Of a stretch of 64,000 nt of DNA, positions 25,606 to 34,460 are shown piece by piece. Each line of letters starts with the position of its first letter. Within the stretch, counting starts at the first letter, position 1. The stretch is from CAYQQU01 sp964419545 (GTDB lineage Bacteria > Bacteroidota > Bacteroidia > Chitinophagales > Saprospiraceae): the NCBI GenBank assembly GCA_964419545.1, contig CAYQQU010000004.1:1-64000 (forward strand), given 5' to 3'. Made by a program: the position numbers and the translations under genes. The notes beneath the pieces are model-generated. The model did not search any database. It had not been told where the DNA came from and saw only the letters and a program-made list of their open reading frames with translations.

Positions 25606-27981
25606 TCATTGCTCCAGCCCGGGGCTTGCCGCATCGGTCTCCGGCGCGGGCGCCATGGCGGTAGCTTCGGTGGCGGTTTCGGCGTCGGTTTCTTTTTCCG
25701 GCCATTTGATATTGGCGCAGTTGAGTTGATCGCGCACCGTCTGGGAAGGCTCCGGAAATTCGGCTTGTGTCAGTTCCGCGAAGTTAGGATCGGCATTGAG
25801 TCGTTCGACGAAGGTCGCAAAGATCGGCAGGGCCGTATTGGCGCCTTGCCCCAGGCGCAGCGACCGGAAGCGCACGGCGGGCGATTCCGCGCCGACCCAG
25901 GCGCCGGCAACGAGGGTGGGCGTAAAGCCGAGAAACCAGCCGTCGGAGTGATTCTGGCTGGTGCCCGTTTTGCCGGCGATCGGGTTGGGCAGTTGGTAGC
26001 GGAAGCGCAGGCGTCGGCCCGTGCCGCGGTCGACGGCCGAGCGCAGCATCTCGCGGATCATATCCGCCTGGTCGACGCTCAGTACGGAGTCGGGGCGCAC
26101 CGCGGCGAGCTGCCGGGTTCGGTCGATGAGCACCGTCCCGTCGGGCGCCACTACGCGGCGCAGGTAGTGCAGCGGCGGGCGTACGCCCCGGTTGGCGAAG
26201 GTCCCGTATACGGACACCATTTCGGTGAGAGAGGCTTCTACCGCGCCCAGGGCGATGGCCGGCACCGGCGGCACCTCGCCCGCGAGCCCGAGCCGCTGGG
26301 CCAGGCCGGCGACCTTGGCGGGCCCGGAACGCAGCGCCATTTGTACGGTAACTGTATTGACGGAGTGGATCAGGCCGCCTTCCATGGAGTAGAGGCCGCC
26401 GTATTGATCATCGGCATTGCGGGGCTGCCAGCCTTCGTAGCGCCAGTAGGTGCGCAGGGCGTTGGGGGTGTAGCTGCAGGGATGGATGCCCCGGCGTATC
26501 GCCTGGGTATAGACGATGGGTTTGAATGTGGAGCCCACCTGCCGGCGCGACAGCACGTGGTCGTATTGGAAAAAAGTGTGGTCGATGCCGCCCACCCAGG
26601 CTTTCACCTCGCCGGTCTGCGGCGTCATGGCCAAAAAGCCGGCGTTGAGCAGCCCGAGGTAATAGCGGATGGAGTCCATAGGGCTGAGCCGCTCTTTTCG
26701 CCGGCCTTGTTCCCAGTCGAATACCGTCATTTCGAGGGGCGTATCGAAGATGGAGTCGATCTGTCGGGTGGTGAAACCGCGATCGACAAGGTTGCGATAG
26801 CGGGGGGATTGCAGCTTGGCGAGCAATAATATCGTGTCGTTTTCCCAGGCGGGCTCATCGCCCAGGTGGTCTTCGAAGCTTTTTTGCAAGGTCTTGAGAT
26901 GGGCGCGCAGGGCTTTTTCGGCGTACTCCTGTATCCGGGCGTCGATGGTGGTATAGACCTTCAGGCCGTCGGTATAGAGGTTGTACGCCAGTCCGTTGGG
27001 TTTGCGCAATCCCCGGAGCATTTCCTTCAGCTCCAGTCGCAGGTTTTCCCGGAAGTAGGCTGCCGGCCCCTGGTGGTGGCTCAGCGGTTGGTAATTGAGC
27101 CGGAGGGGGCGTTGCTGCAGCGAGTCCGCCACCGGACGGGGCAGGTAGCCGTAGCGGGCCATCTGGGCGAGTACGAGGTCGCGGCGTTGGCGCGACCGCT
27201 CCGGCTGGCTGACCGGGTTATAAGAAGTAGGCGCTTTGAGCATGGCGACCAGCACGGCCGATTGGGCCGGATCGAGTTCACGCGGACTGGTCCCGAAGAA
27301 GCGGTGGGCCGCCACTTTGATGCCGAAAGTGTTTTCGCTGAAGGGTACCGTGTTCAGGTAGAGCTCCAGGATCTCTTCTTTGTTGTAGATGGCTTCCAGC
27401 CGCTGGGCGATGATCACTTCTTTGAGCTTGTTGATCAGCAGCGAGGCGGCGCCGTAGTCCTCGCGGGGAAACAGGTTCTTCGCGAGTTGCTGGGTGAGGG
27501 TGCTGCCCCCGCCGGCGGTGCGGTCATTGAGCAGAATGCTTTTAAACAATACCCGGGCCCAGGCGCGCAGGTCGATGCCGTTATGCTCGAAAAAGCGGGC
27601 GTCTTCGGTGGCTAATAGTGCGGCTACAAATTGTTGGGAAATTTCCCGGTAGCGGACGTTGCTGCGATTTTCGAAGTAATAACGGCCCAGCAGGGTGCTG
27701 TCGGCGGCGTACACTTCGGAGGCCTCGTAGTGGGTGATGTCCGCCAGGCGATCGCGGGTCGGCATCGGGCCGAAAGCGCCGAACCGGATGCTGACCACCA
27801 AACCCATTACGGTAAGCAGGCCCAGTAGGGAAACGATCAGCCCGGCAGTCAGCACCACTACGGCGAGTGGATGTTGACGGTAAGTCCGGCGCCAGTAAAG
27901 GGAACTTTGACGCCAGCCGGCGGTGAATCCAGCCCGGATCTGCCCGGGAAGTTGCTTGACGAATTTTTGTAGTTCGTTCAT
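25606..27981 (-). CDS. Penicillin-binding protein 1A (bifunctional glycosyltransferase/transpeptidase)
   Basis: The 791-residue class A PBP has a cytoplasmic N-terminus and one TM helix (about 38-66). Its glycosyltransferase 51 domain shows ATEDARFFEHNGID at about 127 and GGGSTLTQQLAKNLF at about 157. Its transpeptidase domain shows GSTFKP (catalytic Ser) at about 478, the SxN motif HSVN at about 533 and GKTGTSQN at about 664. It polymerises and cross-links peptidoglycan in the periplasm. The low-complexity C-terminal tail (about 760-791, rich in E, A and T) is dispensable-looking. It stands alone and is divergent from the DUF488 gene across about 510 bases. Confidence 0.95.
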   Translation of the reverse strand: MNELQKFVKQLPGQIRAGFTAGWRQSSLYWRRTYRQHPLAVVVLTAGLIVSLLGLLTVMGLVVSIRFGAFGPMPTRDRLADITHYEASEVYAADSTLLGRYYFENRSNVRYREISQQFVAALLATEDARFFEHNGIDLRAWARVLFKSILLNDRTAGGGSTLTQQLAKNLFPREDYGAASLLINKLKEVIIAQRLEAIYNKEEILELYLNTVPFSENTFGIKVAAHRFFGTSPRELDPAQSAVLVAMLKAPTSYNPVSQPERSRQRRDLVLAQMARYGYLPRPVADSLQQRPLRLNYQPLSHHQGPAAYFRENLRLELKEMLRGLRKPNGLAYNLYTDGLKVYTTIDARIQEYAEKALRAHLKTLQKSFEDHLGDEPAWENDTILLLAKLQSPRYRNLVDRGFTTRQIDSIFDTPLEMTVFDWEQGRRKERLSPMDSIRYYLGLLNAGFLAMTPQTGEVKAWVGGIDHTFFQYDHVLSRRQVGSTFKPIVYTQAIRRGIHPCSYTPNALRTYWRYEGWQPRNADDQYGGLYSMEGGLIHSVNTVTVQMALRSGPAKVAGLAQRLGLAGEVPPVPAIALGAVEASLTEMVSVYGTFANRGVRPPLHYLRRVVAPDGTVLIDRTRQLAAVRPDSVLSVDQADMIREMLRSAVDRGTGRRLRFRYQLPNPIAGKTGTSQNHSDGWFLGFTPTLVAGAWVGAESPAVRFRSLRLGQGANTALPIFATFVERLNADPNFAELTQAEFPEPSQTVRDQLNCANIKWPEKETDAETATEATAMAPAPETDAASPGLEQ

Positions 27982-28493
27982 GGGGATGTTCTTTTGGGAT
28001 TTTGACTCCTGTGATTATGACTATATAAATGACGGTTCGTTACGCATCTTAACGAATCATTAATTGCGACATGGCGGTGAGCATGACCAGGGTAGAGAAT
28101 AAGCCGACCTTCCCGGTTACGGGGCAGCGACAAAACGATTACCGCTGAACCGTCTCTCAGGGATGGAATGCCTGTTCCTGTATTTTCGAATTGGAATGCA
28201 AGTATACTTTCCGGATCTACCAGGCGGCGTCAATCCGCTGCAACGTGATTTCCGAAAAGTTTATACTTAACCGGTTTGGGAAACGATGTTTGAAACCGGG
28301 GGGATAGCCTCTTCACCCCTATAACACAAATGGGGTAGAAAAAATTTCCTGGATCGCGATTTTTTTCGCTTTTATATTTTTTTAATAAAATAAAATTTTA
28401 TTTGTTAAAAAGCAATTAATTGAAATTATTTTTGGCGCACGGCGGTTTTTTTCCTGATAACCTTTGAATTTTTCAGGAAACTACACCAACCCC
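27982..28493. other. Divergent intergenic region with hairpins
   Basis: These 512 bases have no gene. The half near the DUF488 gene is very AT-rich (28360-28440). A hairpin CCGGTTT (28271-28277) / AAACCGG (28293-28299) is followed by a weaker ACCCC/GGGGT stem at about 28315-28335. The promoter of the DUF488 gene lies at 28401-28434. Confidence 0.4.
28401..28434 (+). promoter_or_regulatory. Candidate promoter of the DUF488 gene
   Basis: TTTG at 28401-28404 and TATTTTTG at 28427-28434 (an exact TAnnTTTG) are separated by 22 bases, at the edge of the Bacteroidota range. The predicted start lies about 50 bases before the ATG. Confidence 0.45.
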
Positions 28494-29069
28494 ATGACCT
28501 TGTATACCATTGGATTCAAGGGTTCTGCCATTGAAGACATGATCAGCGTACTGAACGCTTACGAAGTAGATCTGGTGATTGATGTGCGGAATCCATCCAC
28601 CCGCTATGATCACGGGCCTAACGGAAAGTTCCATTTACCGTCCGCTTTGCGGGCGGCGGGGATCGATTACAAGCCTTTGGAAGGCGCCTATCTGACCTTT
28701 CAAACGGAAGATTTGATGAAACGTTCCGGGGAATGCAAAGATTTTTCTGCTTCCGGCCACACGCCCCGTCAGGCCCGTGCGGCGGCGCAGCTCAGGCAGT
28801 ACATCTCCGGGGCCGAAAACCCGGCGCTGCTCAGCGTTTACGGCCGGCCGCTCCACAACGCCGTTTTTTCATTGATCTCCGGCTTTTTGTCGGAAAGAGA
28901 GATCGAAGTACGCCATATCGACATCGACGGAACGCCCCGTCCGCATGCCGACCTGGAAGACCAACTGGTCGATTTCTATTTTCGGGAATCGGGTAAGTAC
29001 TATCAATGGTCAAAAAAGAAGTTGCGGCAGGAGGCCTACAAAAGGCACCGCCGGGAGACGGGCGGGTAA
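28494..29069 (+). CDS. DUF488 family protein
   Basis: The 191-residue protein starts MTLYTIGFKGSAIEDMISVLNAYEVDLVIDVRNPSTRY, the typical first strand and helix of DUF488. It continues with FHLPSALRAAGIDYKPLEGAY, where the family has its GIxY motif. Further on are LLSVYGRPLHNAVFSLISGFL and HIDIDG. The N-terminal pattern resembles an HhH/rhodanese-like alpha/beta unit with no proven activity. The ATG at 28494 is preferred to an upstream TTG because family members begin at this position. It converges on a small membrane-protein gene 32 bases downstream. Confidence 0.8.
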   Translation: MTLYTIGFKGSAIEDMISVLNAYEVDLVIDVRNPSTRYDHGPNGKFHLPSALRAAGIDYKPLEGAYLTFQTEDLMKRSGECKDFSASGHTPRQARAAAQLRQYISGAENPALLSVYGRPLHNAVFSLISGFLSEREIEVRHIDIDGTPRPHADLEDQLVDFYFRESGKYYQWSKKKLRQEAYKRHRRETGG

Positions 29070-29101
29070 GGGCGAATTGATTTTTCTTACCAGGCGCTCT
29101 C

Positions 29102-29521
29102 CTAAAGCATCACTCCCCGGCGCACCAGCCCCGCAATGATGCTGCCCAGCAGGAGCGCAACCAACACCCATACCGTAGCTCGGGAAAACTGCAGCGCTCC
29201 GGGCTCCTTCTTGCTCTCGGCCACCAGGTCGATCTCGCCCTCCTCATCGCGCGCATAGTCCTCTTTCCCCGACGGGCGCCTGCCCGCGGCGCTTATCAAC
29301 AGGGCCAACACCAGCCCGACCAAAAGCAATTCCAGCCAGGCAACGCCATACCATACCGGCCCGACCGGCGGCAACCACAGGGCGGCCGAAAATAATCCGA
29401 GGAAAAGAAGAAAAAGAAAAAGCCAGAAATGCTGCCATTGGTTCGAGCGTCGAAATCCGGCAAAGGCCAATGCAAGCAGGAGCGCAAGCACAATCGCATA
29501 AAGAAACATTTGGCCGATCAT
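29102..29521 (-). CDS. Small hypothetical membrane protein
   Basis: The 139-residue protein (ATG at 29521; a TTG two codons upstream is possible) has four predicted membrane segments: about 4-22 (FLYAIVLALLLALAFAG), 30-48 (FWLFLFLLFLGLFSAALWL), 55-77 (WYGVAWLELLLVGLVLALLI) and 114-135 (ATVWVLVALLLGSIIAGLV). An acidic cytoplasmic or periplasmic loop (KEDYARDEEGEIDLVAESKKEPG) lies between the third and fourth. I do not recognise the family. It is divergent from the zincin-FISUMP gene and convergent with DUF488. Confidence 0.55.
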   Translation of the reverse strand: MIGQMFLYAIVLALLLALAFAGFRRSNQWQHFWLFLFLLFLGLFSAALWLPPVGPVWYGVAWLELLLVGLVLALLISAAGRRPSGKEDYARDEEGEIDLVAESKKEPGALQFSRATVWVLVALLLGSIIAGLVRRGVML

Positions 29522-29614
29522 AATCAACGGTTTATTATTTAACGGCCTGCTCAGCGCTCAGGTTTGGATCGCCTTCTCCAAATAATTCTTATTTTCGGGA
29601 TAAACCGGAATCCT

Positions 29615-30772
29615 ATGCACCACGTAATGTTCCTTCTTTTCTTTTGTATCTGCGCCTTTTGTTGTGTAAACCTCTCCGCCCAAATCACCGTTCTGGATGT
29701 AGATGCGAAAGCAGGCTGCAGCTTTGCCGGTGAGCCGGCCGCGTCGGGCGCCATATACGGTTTCGACAGCAGTCGGGAAGCCCAAGAGGTGGTCGAAAAC
29801 GTCCTCAGACAGGTGGGCTTGTCTTCCAACTTTACCATTAAAGCGGCCAACGTCTCCAACGCCCAGGCTTACGTCAGCAAAGGGGATCGCTACATACTGT
29901 ACAGCGAACAGTTTATGGCCGATATTTACCACCGCACGGGTGATTTCTGGTCCCAAATTGCGATCCTGGCGCACGAGATCGGCCATCACCTCAACGGCCA
30001 TACCCTGCAAACCGACGGCAGCCGCCCCGTGCTGGAACTGGAGGCAGACAAGTTTTCGGGTTTCGTGCTCTACAAGCTCGGCGCCAACCTCCGGCAGGCG
30101 CAAGCCGCCGTGACGACGCTGGCCGACGAGCAGGGCTCCGCCACCCATCCGCCGAAAGCGGCCCGACTGGAAGCCATCGCGGTCGGTTTTCGGGAAGCGC
30201 GTGAACTGGATGATCAGCCGGAAACCGACTCCATGGAAGAAAGCGCGCCGCCCCCGGAAAGGGAAGCCGGAGCAGAAGCAGGATCATCCTCCACCTGGAC
30301 GGAGGATGTGATCCGCATTGCCGATAGGGAAGTAAAGGTCGTCCGTTACAAAGACCTGACCTGGATGAATGAAAATCTGAATGTTCGCACGGAAGGATCT
30401 TGGTGCGCCGAAAAAGAACAGCGCAATTGCGAACGCTACGGAAGGCTTTACAGTTGGCGGGCCGCCCGGGATGCCTGTGCAGGACTGGGTGCGGGATGGC
30501 GCCTGCCCAGCCTGGAGGATTGGCGGCGATTAACGGGTTTTATCATTGATAACCCGGCAGCGGACGGGATAAATATGCAGTACGGCGGATACGGCGATCT
30601 TCCCGGTCAGGCGCGGGAGCTCAATGAATCGGTGCACTTTTGGACGAGTACGGCCAAAGCCGCCGACTATTACGCAGTTTTTTCTTTTTTTAACGGGGAC
30701 CAAGCGATGCCGAGCACCGGACAGGCTTTTCATCCCAAAGGAAGGTATGTTCGTTGCGTCAAAGGCGAATGA
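29615..30772 (+). CDS. Secreted zincin metallopeptidase-like protein fused to a FISUMP domain
   Basis: The 385-residue protein has a Sec signal peptide (MHHVMFLLFFCICAFCCVNLSAQ). Residues about 60-200 contain the zinc-peptidase motif AHEIGHHLNGH (HExxH with a third His) and a downstream ELEADKFSGFVL helix that could supply the Glu ligand, an M48-like arrangement. A proline- and glutamate-rich linker follows. The C-terminal ~145 residues are a FISUMP (Fibrobacter major paralogous) domain: YKDLTWMNENLNV, CERYGRLYSWRAARDACAG, GWRLPSLEDWRRL, VHFWTSTAKA and YVRCVKGE. The start at 29615 directly precedes the signal peptide. The fusion suggests a surface-tethered protease, but its substrate is unknown. 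Confidence 0.75.
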   Translation: MHHVMFLLFFCICAFCCVNLSAQITVLDVDAKAGCSFAGEPAASGAIYGFDSSREAQEVVENVLRQVGLSSNFTIKAANVSNAQAYVSKGDRYILYSEQFMADIYHRTGDFWSQIAILAHEIGHHLNGHTLQTDGSRPVLELEADKFSGFVLYKLGANLRQAQAAVTTLADEQGSATHPPKAARLEAIAVGFREARELDDQPETDSMEESAPPPEREAGAEAGSSSTWTEDVIRIADREVKVVRYKDLTWMNENLNVRTEGSWCAEKEQRNCERYGRLYSWRAARDACAGLGAGWRLPSLEDWRRLTGFIIDNPAADGINMQYGGYGDLPGQARELNESVHFWTSTAKAADYYAVFSFFNGDQAMPSTGQAFHPKGRYVRCVKGE

Positions 30773-30805
30773 CTTACATCCCCGACTATCAAAACAACAG
30801 AAGCT

Positions 30806-32089
30806 ATGACTTTTCGATTTTTACTTGCGGGCCTGGTCTTCGGACTGTTGCTGACCGGCTGCGCCAATGTCGAGACAACCGATTCCGGGACTGGCGACAC
30901 CCCGCCGGACGATACGGGACTGATTCTGCCCGACGGTTTCCGGGCGACGATCGTGGCCGATGAGATCGGCTCGGCCCGCCACCTGGCGGTGCGGAACAAC
31001 GGCGATATTTACGTGATGCTTTCCAAGAAAAACAAGGAGGGCGGGATCGCCGCCCTGCGCGACGAAAACGGCGACGGCAAAGCGGAGACCATAGCGTATT
31101 TCGGCGATTTTACCGGCACCGGTATCGAGATCCGCGGCGATTATCTCTATTTTTCATCGGATACTTCCATCCATCGCTACGCGCTGACGGAAGGCGAACT
31201 CGTGCCCGACGGAGAACCCGAACAACTGGTAGGCGGACTGCCGTTCCAGCGGCAGCACGCGGCCAAACCTTTCGCTTTCGACGACCAGGGCAACCTCTAC
31301 GTCACCGTCGGCGCCCCTTCCAATTCCTGTCAGGAAGACGACCGGCAGAAGGGCTCGCCGGGAATGGATCCCTGCCCGCTGCTGGAACGGCAGGGGGGCA
31401 TCTGGCGGTTTGAGGCCGAACGGACCGGGCAGACCCAGCAGGATGACGGCTACCGTTTCGCTACCGGCATACGCCATGCGGTGGCGATCTGCTGGAACGA
31501 CCGCGCCGGTGCGTTGTACGCCCTGCAGCATGGTCGCGACCAGCTCCATTTTCTATTTCCCGACCTGTATACCCAGGAACAGTCGGCGGAATTGCCGGCC
31601 GAAGAATTTCTGCTGGTTCGCGACGGCTCCGACTTTGGCTGGCCGTATTGTTATTTCGATCAGTTGCAGCAGAAAAAAGTGCTGGCGCCCGAATACGGCG
31701 GCGACGGCCAGACCGTTGGACGCTGCGCTGATAAGGACCTGCCTCTGATGGGTTTTCCCGGCCATTACGCGCCGAATGATTTAGTCTTTTACCACGCGGA
31801 AAAATATCCGGAAAAATACCGGGGCGGCGCCTTCATTGCGTTTCACGGCTCCTGGAACCGGGCCCCGCAGGAACAGGAAGGTTACCACATCGTATTCGTA
31901 CCCTTCGCCGATGGCCGGCCGAGCGGCGATTGGGAGGTCTTCGCCGATGATTTTGCCGGTGTCGATCCGATCGAGAGCCCCCGCGACGCCTATCACCGGC
32001 CCTGCGGGCTGGCGGTGGGGCCGGACGGTGCGATCTACGTAGCAGATAGTACGGGTGGGCGGATCTACCGCATCGCCTATCCGGCCTGA
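30806..32089 (+). CDS. PQQ-type sugar (sorbosone) dehydrogenase-like lipoprotein
   Basis: The 427-residue protein has a lipoprotein signal (FLLAGLVFGLLLTGC, Cys19) and a six-bladed beta-propeller typical of the soluble glucose/sorbosone dehydrogenase family: LPDGFRATIVADEIGSARHLAV, YLYFSSDTSIHRYAL, HAAKPFAFDDQGNLYVTVGAPSN, ATGIRHAVAICWN, GSDFGWPYCYF, YPEKYRGGAFIAFHGSWNR and GLAVGPDGAIYVADSTGGRIYRI. Such enzymes oxidise sugars or aldehydes in the periplasm with PQQ; whether this member binds PQQ is not shown. No cytochrome c domain is attached. It follows the zincin-FISUMP gene by 33 bases and may share its transcript. Confidence 0.85.
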   Translation: MTFRFLLAGLVFGLLLTGCANVETTDSGTGDTPPDDTGLILPDGFRATIVADEIGSARHLAVRNNGDIYVMLSKKNKEGGIAALRDENGDGKAETIAYFGDFTGTGIEIRGDYLYFSSDTSIHRYALTEGELVPDGEPEQLVGGLPFQRQHAAKPFAFDDQGNLYVTVGAPSNSCQEDDRQKGSPGMDPCPLLERQGGIWRFEAERTGQTQQDDGYRFATGIRHAVAICWNDRAGALYALQHGRDQLHFLFPDLYTQEQSAELPAEEFLLVRDGSDFGWPYCYFDQLQQKKVLAPEYGGDGQTVGRCADKDLPLMGFPGHYAPNDLVFYHAEKYPEKYRGGAFIAFHGSWNRAPQEQEGYHIVFVPFADGRPSGDWEVFADDFAGVDPIESPRDAYHRPCGLAVGPDGAIYVADSTGGRIYRIAYPA

Positions 32090-32764
32090 ACGCTTACCGT
32101 GCTTCCTTTCCGGAATGGAAAGATCACACCAACGTGTGGGGCCGGCTTTCATTATCGAACCCATGGCGGGTTTAGCAATTGGTCCGAAACTGGTTTTCGG
32201 ATCAAAGACCAGACCCGCAATGGGTTCATCCTGACCTCACCGGGGCGGAAGGCGCCTCTGTGCCGGTCCGTATACTTGGCGAGGCATACCGTTAACCGCC
32301 AAAAAAGCGCCATTTGTGAAATTGAAACCTTTTGTTCAATATACCCGTAAACCAGGGCGTTGTATAGGTGGTCTTTCGAGATGAAATTCCCGTTCCAATC
32401 ACACTTCGTACTTAAAGAGGAGAAAAGGCGAAAAAATAAGCGAAAAAGCATCGCCTGCAAATAACAACGCCGTTTTTTGTTCCCGCTATTTCAGTTGTTA
32501 TCTCCATTGAAAACCACCAGTTGACATTCTCATCCAATCACAAAGAAAGAGACGCTGCCCCCAACGTCCTAACCACGTTTTGGCGAAAGTATTCACCCGG
32601 ATAGATACATTAATAACCTGGGAGAACGCCATATGACAGAGCAACCGGCTCCGTCCGGTCCCCCCATTGCTGCAGTTAAAAAGTAGACGACCTTTTTCCC
32701 GGGAGTTCCGGGAAGATGAGCTTATTCATTTTTCCAAATAGATAATGTAATAAACAAACCTTTT
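32090..32764. other. Long intergenic region, no convincing gene
   Basis: These 675 bases contain a long imperfect palindrome (32158-32226) and a short hairpin TTCCCGG (32696-32702) / CCGGGAA (32708-32714) ahead of the DUF1800 gene. They also contain a 17-codon ORF at 32634 that I do not accept. Base composition is lower in GC than the flanking genes. Confidence 0.45.
32158..32226. repeat. Long imperfect palindrome (about 69 bp)
   Basis: The outer arms AACCCATGGCGGGT (32158-32171) and ACCCGCAATGGGTT (32213-32226) pair at 13 of 14 positions. The inner arms TTGGTCCGAAA (32179-32189) and TTTTCGGATCAA (32194-32205) also pair, with one mismatch. There is no clear T tract. It could be a bidirectional terminator of the preceding gene or a small palindromic repeat. 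Confidence 0.5.
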
Positions 32765-34429
32765 ATGGACAGAAGAGCTATGTTAAAGTCCCTGTTCCAG
32801 GGCAACCGGGCCATGCCGGACGTCGTCCCGGCGCCCCCGGTGCTGGGGCTGGAACCGTATACGGGGCCCTGGACGATCGATCAGGCGGCCCATTTGCTGC
32901 GCAGAAGCATGTACGGCCCAACTTACGAGAATATGAAGTGGTCGGCGGATCAGGGTTTGCAGGGCACCATCGATCAGTTGTTCGCCGCGCAGCCCATGCC
33001 GGCTCCACCGGTCAATTCCCACGGTGCGTCCGACGGCGCCGTGGCGCCCGGCGAAACCTGGATCAATGCGCCTTATCAGTCGACCGCCGCTTTATCTTAC
33101 CGGTCGAAGAGTTTGTTTTCCTGGGTCATCGGGTTGGCCTGGACGGAAGGCGTATCGATACGGGAAAAGATGACGCTGTTCTGGCACAACCACTTTCCCA
33201 TCAATTCGGTGCTCGATCCCAAGTTTTTGTATCGCTACCTCAACCTGTTGCGCCAGTACGCTACGGGTAATTTCCTGGAGCTTACCAAACGCATGACCAT
33301 CGACCCGGCGATGCTCCGGTTCCTGGACGGCCATTCCAACCACAAATCGGCGCCGAACGAAAACTACGCCCGCGAATTGCTGGAACTGTTTACCATCGGT
33401 AAGGGACCGCAGATCGGCCCCGGCGATTATTCCAATTACACCGAGCAGGACGTCATGGAGATCGCCCGCGCCCTTACCGGATGGCAGGATTACGGGTTTA
33501 CCACGAGCAGCGGTTCTTCCGGAGATATCGGGGCGACCTTCCATCCGGAGCGCCACGATACCGGGGATAAGGTGCTTTCCTACCATTTCAATCACGTGGT
33601 CATCTCCAATATGGGCCAGCAGGAGTACGCCCATGTGATCGATATCATCTTTCAGCAGCAAGAGGTGGCGCGCTACATCAGCCGACGGTTGTATCAGTGG
33701 TTCGTTTATTACGAGATAACCGACGAGGTGGAGGTCAACGTCATCGAACCGATGGCGCAGATCATCTGGGACAATAATTTCGAGATAGAACCCGCCCTGA
33801 GGGCGCTACTGAGCAGCCAGCACTTCTTCGACATGCAGTACGCCGGCGTGATGATCAAAAACCCGCTGGATTTTACGCTTTCCATCCTCAAGACCCTGCA
33901 GGTTGACATCTCGCAGGAGCTGGACAAAAAATACGACTCCTGGTACAGCATTTACGGGTACATCAACCTGATGCAGCTGTCCTATTTCCAGATCCCGGAA
34001 GTGGCCGGCTGGAAGGCATATTACCTGGAACCGCTCTACTTCCGCAACTGGATCAGCGCCACCACCCTGCCTTACCGTATGAGCCTGGCCCATAACCTGG
34101 TGTACACCGGAGTGGCCCCCTTCAGCGCCAACGGCCAGTGGATGCGGGTAGACACCCTGAAATTGCTGGACACCCTGGAGAATCCCAGCGATCCCAACGA
34201 CGTAGTGGCGGAAATCACCCGGCTGCTGCTGCCGCGGCCGCTGCTTTCCGAGCAGTACGATCAATTGAAAGACGTATTGCTCAACGGCCTGCCCGATTTC
34301 GAATGGACCGTGGAATTCAATATGTACCAGGCCGATCCCGGCAACAGTTCTCTGGGCAACGCTCTCGGTAATAAAATACGCAACCTCATCGGCGCCGTAC
34401 TGAGCCTGCCGGAATTCTATTTAAGCTGA
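32765..34429 (+). CDS. DUF1800 family protein
   Basis: The 554-residue protein carries the DUF1800 core: WTIDQAAHLLRRSMYGPTYENM at about 37-58, REKMTLFWHNHFPI at about 133-146, DPAMLRFLDGHSNHKSAPNENYARELLELFTIG at about 180-212 and DVMEIARALTGWQDYG at about 228-243. Function is unknown. These proteins are regularly encoded beside a DUF1501 protein, as here (31 bases to its start). The N-terminus (MDRRAMLKSLFQG) resembles a weak twin-arginine start without a long hydrophobic core, so its location is uncertain. No upstream promoter element is obvious. Confidence 0.85.
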   Translation: MDRRAMLKSLFQGNRAMPDVVPAPPVLGLEPYTGPWTIDQAAHLLRRSMYGPTYENMKWSADQGLQGTIDQLFAAQPMPAPPVNSHGASDGAVAPGETWINAPYQSTAALSYRSKSLFSWVIGLAWTEGVSIREKMTLFWHNHFPINSVLDPKFLYRYLNLLRQYATGNFLELTKRMTIDPAMLRFLDGHSNHKSAPNENYARELLELFTIGKGPQIGPGDYSNYTEQDVMEIARALTGWQDYGFTTSSGSSGDIGATFHPERHDTGDKVLSYHFNHVVISNMGQQEYAHVIDIIFQQQEVARYISRRLYQWFVYYEITDEVEVNVIEPMAQIIWDNNFEIEPALRALLSSQHFFDMQYAGVMIKNPLDFTLSILKTLQVDISQELDKKYDSWYSIYGYINLMQLSYFQIPEVAGWKAYYLEPLYFRNWISATTLPYRMSLAHNLVYTGVAPFSANGQWMRVDTLKLLDTLENPSDPNDVVAEITRLLLPRPLLSEQYDQLKDVLLNGLPDFEWTVEFNMYQADPGNSSLGNALGNKIRNLIGAVLSLPEFYLS

Positions 34430-34460
34430 TCAATCCTTGAAACCGATTAAAAAGGAAAAA

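Noticed and set aside
32634..32687. 17-codon ORF (MTEQPAPSGPPIAAVKK) with a GGGAGAA sequence upstream
   Set aside because: It is too short to judge, with no conserved partner or leader-peptide logic visible.
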